Source: a bacterium
GTDB taxonomy: Bacteria; Desulfobacterota_D; UBA1144
NCBI GenBank assembly: GCA_002697665.2
Contig: NZXA02000014.1
Span: 1 to 13,646 of the forward strand
Direction of reading: 5' to 3'
Length of the DNA: 13,646 nucleotides
Shown here one piece after another: positions 8,151 to 13,646 of the stretch. The notes under the pieces are model-generated. The model saw nothing but the letters and a program-made list of their open reading frames with translations. It did not search any database and was not told the origin of the DNA. Each line of letters starts with the position of its first letter. Position 1 is the first letter of the stretch. Both the position numbers and the translations under genes were made by a program.

Positions 8151-9508
8151 GAGCAGTTTTCCTCAATCCTTTCTTTAATTATTTCAGCCCCTAATAAGTC
8201 TAGTATTTCAAATATACCAGGGGATGATTTGGTACCTGTCAAAACTATTCTTAGTGGAAGAGCTAGTTCTTTCATTTTGAGTTCATTTGCTGTTAAAAAG
8301 TTATTAAAACAGGTTTTAATTTCGTCATGGGTATTGGGATTAATATTTATGTAGTAATCTGAAAATTTTTTAAGCATTGATTTCTGTTCATTATTAATTA
8401 ATTTAAATAAAGTCTGATCTAATTTAATTTTTCTAGATTCACAAAATAACAGACTTTCTTTTAACTGAATCATGTTTGATGATTTATTTTTTGCTATATC
8501 TAATGCTTTATTAGGATCTATTTCAGGTATAAATTTAATATCTAGTTGGGAAAGTAACGAATCGTTGTTTTGGTTTTTAATTTGCGTGCTATTAACCCAT
8601 GAAAATTTTTCAATATCAAATACAGCAGGTGACTTATTTAAATTATCTAAAGAAAAAAATTCTTTCATCTCATTTATTGAAAATATTTCCTGATCCCCAT
8701 GTGACCAGCCTAATCTTGCAAGATAATTAATAATTGAAATTGGTAAAAAACCTTTCTCTCGAAAGCTATTTATAGACTCAGCCCCATGTCTTTTGCTAAG
8801 CTTGGTTTTATCATTACCCAATATCATTGAAACATGTGTAAACTCCGGTTGATAATTTGATAATGCGTTAAATATTAATATTTGTTTAGGTGTATTTGAT
8901 AAATGGTCCTCACCTCTGATAACATTGGATATTTTCATTTCAATGTCATCAATTGATGATGCAAAGTTATATGTAGGAAATCCATCTCCCTTAATAATAA
9001 TAAAATCATCTAAATTTGATGATTTTATAGTGATATTTCCCCTTAAAGAATCTTTGAATTTAATTTCTTGATTATCAGGACACTTAAATCTAACGACATA
9101 TTTTCTTCCGTTAGGTGGCTCAACTTTATCTCTCCAAATTCTGGGATATTTATATATTTTTTTTTCTTTTTTAGCTTGTTCTTTTAGGTGATTTATCTCT
9201 TCCTCTGTAGCATAGCATCTGTACGCATTACCAGATAATATTAATTTTTCTGCATATCTATTATAAATATCTAATCTCTCTGATTGTTTATATGGACCTT
9301 CATCCCAATCAATACCTAACCATTTTAAACTTGATAGAATTTCATTATAAGATTCAACAGTTGACCTTTCTTGATCTGTATCTTCAATTCGTAAAACTAG
9401 CTTGCCCCCATTTCTTTTCGAGAAAAGGTAGTTAAAAATTGCCGTTCTGACAACACCCAAATGAAGGGATCCAGTTGGGCTTGGCGCAAATCTTACTCTT
9501 ATATTCAT
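8147..9508 (-). CDS. gltX: Glutamyl-tRNA synthetase
   Basis: This 453-residue class I synthetase attaches glutamate to tRNA. RFAPSPTGSLHLGVVRTA (6-23) contains the HIGH-type motif SLHLG. LRIEDTDQERS (39-49) is the GluRS/GlnRS glutamate-site signature, IRGEDHLSNTPKQI (197-210) is conserved, and the KMSKS-type loop is KLSKR at 236-240 followed by HGA. The bacterial alpha-helical anticodon-binding domain occupies about 300-453, ending with LPLRIVLTGTKSSPG and LLG. It is slightly shorter than the usual 465-490 residues. The Rossmann-type start and helical C-terminus identify GluRS rather than GlnRS. Whether it also charges tRNA-Gln (the GatCAB route) cannot be told here. No Shine-Dalgarno precedes the ATG; a TATAAT lies only 10 nt upstream. 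Confidence 0.96.
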   Translation of the reverse strand: MNIRVRFAPSPTGSLHLGVVRTAIFNYLFSKRNGGKLVLRIEDTDQERSTVESYNEILSSLKWLGIDWDEGPYKQSERLDIYNRYAEKLILSGNAYRCYATEEEINHLKEQAKKEKKIYKYPRIWRDKVEPPNGRKYVVRFKCPDNQEIKFKDSLRGNITIKSSNLDDFIIIKGDGFPTYNFASSIDDIEMKISNVIRGEDHLSNTPKQILIFNALSNYQPEFTHVSMILGNDKTKLSKRHGAESINSFREKGFLPISIINYLARLGWSHGDQEIFSINEMKEFFSLDNLNKSPAVFDIEKFSWVNSTQIKNQNNDSLLSQLDIKFIPEIDPNKALDIAKNKSSNMIQLKESLLFCESRKIKLDQTLFKLINNEQKSMLKKFSDYYININPNTHDEIKTCFNNFLTANELKMKELALPLRIVLTGTKSSPGIFEILDLLGAEIIKERIEENCS

Positions 9509-9518
9509 CAGAAAAAAT

Positions 9519-9524
9519 ATTATA
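9519..9524 (-). promoter_or_regulatory. possible -10 box just upstream of gltX
   Basis: A TATAAT on the minus strand ends 10 nt before the gltX ATG. Standard spacing puts +1 near 9512, a leader of about 4 nt, which fits the lack of a Shine-Dalgarno. No -35 is visible. Read-through from the DUF2784-like gene, which ends 23 nt upstream, is the alternative. Confidence 0.3.
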
Positions 9525-9531
9525 CTTTAAT

Positions 9532-10080
9532 CTAAAAAAAATTTACTCTAAATGTGATAATTTTTTTAAGAATATATATCAATAAAACTAGGGTAATGAT
9601 GGATGAAAATATAATTTCCATATTATAAATATTTATTTTGGTACCAATATCATGATTAAAAATTATTAATGACCAAGAAAAAGTATTAATTAAAGCTAAA
9701 CATATTATTAATAGGTTATTTAAATTATTTTTTTTTAAATTTATTATTAAAGATATAAAAATTACTAATACACTTGTGATCGATATCATTTTACTTGTTA
9801 GTGGTAAGTTAAAATTATTTATTAATAAATAATCTAGATAAGAGAAAGGAAGACGGAATTCATAATTTGTATATAAATATTGAGAATGCATATAAGTTAA
9901 AGGGCAAAAACCTATCCCTTGAAATATCCCAAGAAATGTCCAACAGAATAATGTAATAATTATAAGATAAAGACTAGGCCTCAATGTAATATTAAAAACC
10001 CATCCTAAGGAATTAATTAGAATAACTATAATATGTAGTAAATTAAAAAATAGGTCTATTTTATCAAAGTATAAAATCAT
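9532..10080 (-). CDS. DUF2784-like integral membrane protein
   Basis: This hydrophobic protein of about 182 residues has roughly five membrane segments (about 10-28, 37-57, 98-114, 121-141 and 157-176). LLHIIVILINSLGW, then TLFCWTFLGIFQGIGFCPLT, then LPFSYLDYLL, match in order the pattern I recall for DUF2784: helix ending LGW, a helix leading to a GYCPLT-type Cys-Pro motif, and a following Asp-Tyr segment. No biochemical function is known to me. Typical members have about three helices and 120-130 residues, so this one carries a C-terminal extension of two helices. The ATG at 10080 is preferred over an upstream TTG at 10113. The extra residues do not look like family sequence, and a TATAAT lies just ahead of the ATG. 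It is divergent from ruvX and 23 nt before gltX. Confidence 0.72.
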   Translation of the reverse strand: MILYFDKIDLFFNLLHIIVILINSLGWVFNITLRPSLYLIIITLFCWTFLGIFQGIGFCPLTYMHSQYLYTNYEFRLPFSYLDYLLINNFNLPLTSKMISITSVLVIFISLIINLKKNNLNNLLIICLALINTFSWSLIIFNHDIGTKINIYNMEIIFSSIITLVLLIYILKKIITFRVNFF

Positions 10081-10089
10081 TATATTTTT

Positions 10090-10097
10090 ATTATAAT
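10090..10097. promoter_or_regulatory. palindromic -10 element shared by ruvX and the DUF2784-like gene
   Basis: ATTATAAT is its own reverse complement, so it gives a perfect TATAAT on both strands (plus 10092-10097, minus 10095-10090). It lies in the 32-nt gap between divergent ATGs. Predicted starts are about 10104 for ruvX (9-nt leader) and about 10083 for the membrane gene (3-nt leader). No -35 is apparent on either side. Confidence 0.42.
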
Positions 10098-10112
10098 ATA
10101 TAGAAAAAGACA

Positions 10113-10520
10113 ATGAGTATATTAGGAATTGATTTTGGTTTAAAAAGAATAGGAATAGCTTGTACCGATGAACTAAATATTAGTTCTCATCCAATAATGC
10201 AAATTGATAATAAGCCTAATGGGGAACATGTTGGAGAAATAGTAAAAATTATTGAAGAAAGAAGTATTAGATTGGTTCTTGTTGGTATGCCATTCAAATC
10301 AGATGGTCATTTAAAAATTCAAGATGAAATAGAAGATTTTGTAAAAGATTTGGAAAAAAAAATTTGCATACAAATATTATTATGGGATGAAAATTTTACA
10401 ACAAAGGAAGCAGAAGATTTTCTTATAATTAATAATTTTTCTAGAAAAAAGAGAAAAAAAATAAAAGATATGCTTTCTGCTTGTAACATAATTGATAGTT
10501 ATATTAGGAGTTTGAAATAG
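10113..10520 (+). CDS. ruvX: RuvX/YqgF-family RNase H-fold nuclease
   Basis: This 135-residue protein belongs to the YqgF family, known as a putative Holliday junction resolvase and implicated in 16S rRNA 5'-end processing. The N-terminal LGIDFGLKRIGIA has the catalytic Asp7. LVLVGMPFKSDG (55-65) is the conserved GxP..DG loop, WDENFTTKEAE (91-101) is the DERxTT block, and KDMLSACNIIDSYI (118-131) is the C-terminal Asp-containing helix. Asp7, Glu93 and Asp119 are the candidate metal ligands. Asn94 replaces the usual Arg after DE. Length is normal. AGGAG near its 3' end serves the next gene, whose apparent start overlaps this stop. It shares a 32-nt divergent region with the DUF2784-like gene. 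Confidence 0.9.
   Translation: MSILGIDFGLKRIGIACTDELNISSHPIMQIDNKPNGEHVGEIVKIIEERSIRLVLVGMPFKSDGHLKIQDEIEDFVKDLEKKICIQILLWDENFTTKEAEDFLIINNFSRKKRKKIKDMLSACNIIDSYIRSLK
10506..10510 (+). promoter_or_regulatory. Shine-Dalgarno for the ATA-initiated hydrolase
   Basis: AGGAG lies 6 nt before ATA 10517-10519, inside the last codons of ruvX. Spacing is ideal, and no other downstream gene start could use it. It decides the start of the alpha/beta hydrolase. Confidence 0.6.
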
Positions 10521-11308
10521 GTTATTTAAATACATCAGAAGGTAAAATTCACTATAAATTAATAAGAAAAAAAAATGCCAAATTTTTAACTCTAATTGGC
10601 GGACTGGGTAGTGAAATATCAAGCTGGGATAAACAAGTAGAATATTATAGAAGATATTTTTCCGTCCTAGTTTTTGATAATTTAGGGTCTGGGAAAAGTG
10701 ATGAGCCCAAGTCAAATCATTCGATGGAAATATTCGCAAGTAATACATTAGAAATTTTAGATCAACTTAAAATAAAGAAAACCCACGTTATTGGAAAATC
10801 TATGGGTGGAATGATAGCCCAAGTATTTGCAGCAAAATACAAAAATAGAATAGATAAGTTAGTATTAGGATGCACGTCAGCAACAAGGGATAATGTAGGT
10901 AAAGAAATTATTGACATCGCAAAAAAAACTGCAAAAAATGTTGGTTTAAAAGAATTATGGTTCAATGCTTTTTTGCTAGGATATAGTAGGGAGTATGTAA
11001 ATAGAAATTTTAATACATATAAAAAAACAAAAGTAGATAGTACTGAGGAAAGTATCAATGGATATCTAAAGCAATGCGTTGCCATTGAAAAATTAAATAA
11101 TATAAAATATATCAAGAAAATTATTTGTAAGACACTAATTATTCATGGCAAGGATGATCTGATTGTGGATCCTAAAAAATCATTTGAACTTGCCTTACAT
11201 ATTAAGAACTCGCAATTAATTTCATTTCCTGGTGGACATGGATTTTGGAAGGAAAATGTGAATCTAGTAGACAATGAAGTTGTAGAATTTTTAGTTAATC
11301 GAAGTTGA
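10517..11308 (+). CDS. Alpha/beta hydrolase, probable ATA start
   Basis: This is a single-domain alpha/beta-fold hydrolase of about 263 residues; substrate not identifiable. From the first ATG (10724) the protein is only 194 residues and lacks the first strands of the fold. The frame is open back to 10508, and the upstream residues read as a true N-terminus: GYLNTSEGKIHYKL, then LTLIGGLGSEISSW (oxyanion region, 24-37) and VFDNLGSGKSD (52-62). Downstream are the nucleophile elbow GKSMGG with Ser95, the acid Asp214 in IIHGKDDLIVDP, and His241 in FPGGHGFW. With ATA as residue 1 the start overlaps the ruvX stop (ATAG) and has AGGAG 6 nt upstream. No ATG, GTG or TTG occurs in frame between 10508 and 10724. 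A base error or RNA-level change at the start is the alternative. The 3' end overlaps the converging Lon-domain gene by 18 bp. Confidence 0.85.
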   Translation: MGYLNTSEGKIHYKLIRKKNAKFLTLIGGLGSEISSWDKQVEYYRRYFSVLVFDNLGSGKSDEPKSNHSMEIFASNTLEILDQLKIKKTHVIGKSMGGMIAQVFAAKYKNRIDKLVLGCTSATRDNVGKEIIDIAKKTAKNVGLKELWFNAFLLGYSREYVNRNFNTYKKTKVDSTEESINGYLKQCVAIEKLNNIKYIKKIICKTLIIHGKDDLIVDPKKSFELALHIKNSQLISFPGGHGFWKENVNLVDNEVVEFLVNRS

Positions 11309-11977
11309 ATCTTTATCAGGTATTTCTAATTTACCAATCAAGTAATCAATTCTAGACTCTAGTACTTCAATAATTCTAACCGCACGTTTACCTTCATCCA
11401 GTTCTTCTAGAAGATATTGACGCTCTGAAGAACTAGAGACAATAATTGAAGATAAGGAGTCAGTTAATTTTGATAAGGTTGAACTCTGATCAACTTTAAT
11501 CTTATAATTATCATTGTAGTCTTCAAGCAAAAGATTCCATTCCCCAACTAAATCGGTAATTCTTTTATATAATGGATCATTATCGATTGTTTTTTTTGAC
11601 TTTATGATATTAATTTTGGCTTGCCTATATGGTTTAGAGTAAATTATTTCATCAATATGAATTCTTGTTATACCATATAAGATTATATTTTTCTTACCCT
11701 CTTCGCCTTCTTCGTTACTTATAATTCTTCCAACACAGCCTATTTTTGATATCGCCAAATCATCATCTTTCATATCATCTTGCATTAGTGTCATGCAAAT
11801 TAGATTATGAGATGAAACAGAATCATCTATCATTTGCTTGTATCTTTCCTCAAATATATGAAGGGGAATCACTGTATTAGGAAAAAAAACCATATTGCCT
11901 AATGGAAATAACGGTACCACATCTTCGAGATTTGATATTATTTTATCTTCATCAAAATCAACATATAAACTTTTCAT
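11291..11977 (-). CDS. Stand-alone Lon N-terminal (substrate-binding) domain protein
   Basis: This 228-residue protein consists only of the PUA-like Lon substrate-binding domain and its helical tail, with no AAA ATPase or Ser-Lys protease domain. VPLFPLGNMVFFPNTVIPLHIFEERYKQMI (about 21-50) is the hallmark start. IGCVGRI (about 79-85), YGITRIHIDEI and YRQAKI follow the family pattern. The tail (about 140-220) is helical and charged. Such single-domain proteins are widespread; their role is not settled and binding of substrate or partner proteins is only presumed. The ATG has no Shine-Dalgarno but lies 6 nt after an extended -10, so the mRNA is probably leaderless. Divergent from the aminotransferase gene and convergent with the hydrolase gene. 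Confidence 0.88.
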   Translation of the reverse strand: MKSLYVDFDEDKIISNLEDVVPLFPLGNMVFFPNTVIPLHIFEERYKQMIDDSVSSHNLICMTLMQDDMKDDDLAISKIGCVGRIISNEEGEEGKKNIILYGITRIHIDEIIYSKPYRQAKINIIKSKKTIDNDPLYKRITDLVGEWNLLLEDYNDNYKIKVDQSSTLSKLTDSLSSIIVSSSSERQYLLEELDEGKRAVRIIEVLESRIDYLIGKLEIPDKDSTSIN

Positions 11978-11983
11978 GTTTTT

Positions 11984-11992
11984 ATTATACCA
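11984..11992 (-). promoter_or_regulatory. extended -10 promoter of the Lon-domain gene
   Basis: TGGTATAAT on the minus strand is a perfect extended -10 (TGn plus TATAAT). Six bases (AAAAAC) separate it from the ATG, placing +1 at 11977, the A of the start codon. A -35 is not recognisable, as is usual for extended -10 promoters. Confidence 0.55.
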
Positions 11993-12009
11993 AGATTGTA
12001 AAAATTAAT

Positions 12010-12015
12010 TATAAT
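12010..12015 (+). promoter_or_regulatory. -10 box of the aminotransferase gene
   Basis: A perfect TATAAT ends 6 nt before the ATG at 12022, so +1 falls on the A of the start codon. No -35 and no Shine-Dalgarno are visible. The spacing is identical to that of the divergent Lon-domain gene 45 nt away. Confidence 0.5.
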
Positions 12016-12021
12016 TTGATT

Positions 12022-13137
12022 ATGGAATCTGATTCTAACGATCCAGCTATTTTTTCAAAATTATTACTTGGTCCTGGGCCGAGCAATGTCCCTGAGCGAA
12101 TATTAAAAGCAATGAGCAACAATTGTATTAGCCATTTAGACCCAGATTTTTTTGAAATTTTGGATCAAATATCAGAAAACCTTAAACAATTGTTTAAAAC
12201 AAATAATAAAACTACTTTTGCTATCTCTGGAACTGGTAGTGCTGGTATGGAAGCAGCTTTTGCTAATATTATTGAAAAAGATGATAAAACATTAGTTTTT
12301 AGCTCGGGTTTATTTGGAAATAGAATGGCTGACGTAGCTTCAAGATATGGCGGAAAGGTAATAGAAATAAAAAAACAATGGGGTAAAAATTTTAGAATTG
12401 AAGAAATGAAAGAGACCATCGATAGTCACAAAGATTTAAAAATTGTAGCTATAGTTCATGCAGAAACTTCAACGGGCTCTCTTCAACCAATAAAAGAATT
12501 GGGTGAATATCTTAAAAGTAGGGATATAATTTTTATTGTTGACTGTGTAACATCATTTACTGGCATAAACCTTGAAGTAGATAATTGGTCAATTGATATA
12601 TGTTATTCAGGCACTCAGAAGTGTCTTAATGTTCCTCCTGGGTTATCGCCAATTACATTTAGTGAAAAAGCATTAAATAAGATTAAAAAGAGAAAAGAAA
12701 AAGTCACGTCATGGTATCTTGATATAAATCTATTAAGAAATTATCATGAAGAATCCAGAATTTATCATCATACAGCGCCAGTGAACATGCTATTTGGCTT
12801 TAACGAAGGTCTTAAAATTTGTTTAGAGGAGGGTCTTCAAGCAAGGTTTAGCCGACATCAAAAAGTATCAAAATATTTTGATGATATTATTAAATCAACC
12901 GATTTTAGTTTTTTTGTGGATAAGGAATACGAGTCTTTACCCATGCTTAAGTCACTTGTACTTCCTGAAAGCATTAGAGATGAATTGAGGTTTGAGATTC
13001 TTAAAAATGATAGAATAGAAATAGGAGGAGGACTTGGTCATACTAAAGGCTTGATCTGGCGAGTTGGCTTTATGGGTTGTAATGCAGAAACACAAAATGT
13101 CGATATTTTCTTTAAAGCCTTAAAGAACTATGTATGA
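12022..13137 (+). CDS. Class V aminotransferase, alanine/serine-glyoxylate (AGXT) type
   Basis: This 371-residue PLP enzyme closely follows human AGXT in motif order. LLLGPGPSNVPERI (14-27) is the N-terminal signature, ISGTGSAGMEAAF (68-80) the phosphate-binding loop, VHAETSTGSLQPI (145-157) and IVDCVTSF (172-179, with Asp174 contacting the pyridine nitrogen) the cofactor core, and YSGTQKCLNVPPG (195-207) holds Schiff-base Lys200. YHHTAP (248-253), GGLGHTKGLIWRVGFMG (336-352) and Arg347 form the substrate-carboxylate side. It probably transfers an amino group from alanine or serine to glyoxylate; the exact donor is inferred. An in-frame ATG at 11902 exists, but the 40 extra residues are antisense to the Lon-domain gene and unlike the family, so 12022 is chosen. 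It ends 6 nt before the likely TTG of thiL. Confidence 0.93.
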   Translation: MESDSNDPAIFSKLLLGPGPSNVPERILKAMSNNCISHLDPDFFEILDQISENLKQLFKTNNKTTFAISGTGSAGMEAAFANIIEKDDKTLVFSSGLFGNRMADVASRYGGKVIEIKKQWGKNFRIEEMKETIDSHKDLKIVAIVHAETSTGSLQPIKELGEYLKSRDIIFIVDCVTSFTGINLEVDNWSIDICYSGTQKCLNVPPGLSPITFSEKALNKIKKRKEKVTSWYLDINLLRNYHEESRIYHHTAPVNMLFGFNEGLKICLEEGLQARFSRHQKVSKYFDDIIKSTDFSFFVDKEYESLPMLKSLVLPESIRDELRFEILKNDRIEIGGGLGHTKGLIWRVGFMGCNAETQNVDIFFKALKNYV

Positions 13138-13143
13138 TAAAAC

Positions 13144-13646
13144 TTGAATACTAATTTGGACGAAAATTATATTTATAAAATATTGAATAAGAATTTCCTT
13201 AAGAAAAATAAATCTTTTGTTAATACAATTGGTGATGATGCCGCTGTTTGGAAGTTTGGGAAAAAACAAATTGCAATTAGCTGTGATTCTCAAATTGAGA
13301 ACATACACTTCTCACAAAAATTTTCAAATTTATACGAAGTAGCTTATAGATCGGTCACGATTGCAATAAGCGACCTTTCTGCAATGGGTGCCAATCCTTT
13401 ATTTTTTACTAATTCCTTAAATATAAAAAAAGGAATGAAAGATAAAAAAGTAAATAAAATCTATCAAGGTTTTAAAGATGCTGCGCAAGATTATAATATT
13501 GAACTTGTTGGCGGCAATGTAGTCTCATCTAATTTTTTCTCAATTGATATAACAGTTGTAGGAGAGATAAAAAAAAATTTTATAACGAGGGGTGCAAAAA
13601 ATAATGAAAAATTATATGTTACCGGGAATATTGGAAGTGCAAATGC
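13144..13646 (+). CDS. thiL: Thiamine-monophosphate kinase, 5' part (cut by window end)
   Basis: About 167 residues of ThiL, the kinase that makes thiamine pyrophosphate from thiamine monophosphate with ATP, lie inside the window. TIGDDAAVW near residue 30 is the ATP/Mg GDDAA motif, ENIHFS matches the VDMxVEGVHF segment in reduced form, VTIAISDLSAMGANP is the NLSDIAAMGA block, and LVGGNVV plus DITVVGEI follow. The frame is open from a TAA at 13138-13140. The only plausible starts are TTG 13144 and TTG 13156; neither has a clear Shine-Dalgarno. An ATG at 13134, overlapping the aminotransferase stop as ATGA, is off by one base, and reading through the AAAA run (13139-13142) with one base fewer would join it to ThiL. 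The C-terminal half is outside the window. Confidence 0.88.
   Translation, partial: MNTNLDENYIYKILNKNFLKKNKSFVNTIGDDAAVWKFGKKQIAISCDSQIENIHFSQKFSNLYEVAYRSVTIAISDLSAMGANPLFFTNSLNIKKGMKDKKVNKIYQGFKDAAQDYNIELVGGNVVSSNFFSIDITVVGEIKKNFITRGAKNNEKLYVTGNIGSAN

Noticed and set aside
9535..10113. TTG at 10113 as the start of the DUF2784-like gene, overlapping the ruvX ATG
   Set aside because: The 11 added residues are not family-like, and the shared palindromic -10 would fall inside the gene. The ATG at 10080 fits both homology and promoter position.
10380..10748. 122-codon minus-strand open frame across the ruvX/hydrolase junction
   Set aside because: It is antisense to two genes with clear family motifs, and its Phe/Tyr/Ile-rich product reflects complemented AT-rich codons.
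11902..12021. In-frame N-terminal extension of the aminotransferase by 40 residues
   Set aside because: It is antisense to the start of the Lon-domain gene and has no similarity to the AGXT N-terminus. The ATG at 12022 directly precedes the conserved LLLGPGPSN segment.
1..13646. Mobile elements, CRISPR arrays, toxin-antitoxin pairs, riboswitches or long repeats
   Set aside because: Read on both strands, no transposase, integrase, regularly spaced repeat, TPP-type THI element ahead of thiL, or long direct or inverted repeat was recognised. Short A/T tracts are compositional.

Overview
The window is an ordinary, tightly packed chromosomal segment from an AT-rich bacterium. Arginine is mostly AGA, lysine mostly AAA, and genes are separated by a few bases or overlap. 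The RpoD-type sigma factor, the Sec-type signal peptide on a solute-binding protein, the three-gene acyl-CoA carboxylase and the absence of mobile DNA suggest a streamlined, probably marine, Gram-negative lineage (for example a deltaproteobacterium-like, SAR324 or Dadabacteria-type organism). That placement is a guess from gene content and base composition. No phage, IS, CRISPR or defence genes were seen, and no stretch over 300 bases lacks a gene.

Layout. (1) 29-2363, plus strand: tRNA-Gln(UUG), a good promoter, an RpoD-type sigma-70 factor, and a luciferase-like/F420-type oxidoreductase 4 nt behind it. (2) 2353-10080, minus strand, read right to left: a DUF2784-like membrane protein, gltX, coaE, then a carboxylase operon (carboxyltransferase, biotin carboxylase, biotin carrier protein) ending in a peptide-type ABC solute-binding protein. 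(3) 10113-11308, plus strand: ruvX and an alpha/beta hydrolase. (4) 11291-11977, minus strand: a stand-alone Lon substrate-binding-domain protein. (5) 12022-13646, plus strand: an alanine/serine-glyoxylate-type aminotransferase and the 5' part of thiL, cut by the window edge.

Functionally, the carboxylase genes encode all three parts of a biotin-dependent acyl-CoA (probably propionyl-CoA) carboxylase. CoaE just upstream completes coenzyme A synthesis. The other genes are housekeeping: transcription initiation, tRNA charging, Holliday junction/rRNA processing, thiamine pyrophosphate supply and glyoxylate/amino acid metabolism.

The interesting content lies in gene starts. Two genes appear to begin at non-canonical codons, which a standard caller would miss. 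The solute-binding protein seems to start at CTG, which restores a full signal peptide. The hydrolase seems to start at ATA inside the ruvX stop, behind a perfect AGGAG, which restores about 69 N-terminal residues. Two divergent gene pairs have perfect TATAAT boxes almost on top of their start codons, with no recognisable -35. One pair shares a palindromic -10. In the other pair the predicted +1 of both genes is the A of the ATG, so both mRNAs would be leaderless. No wholly new system is evident.
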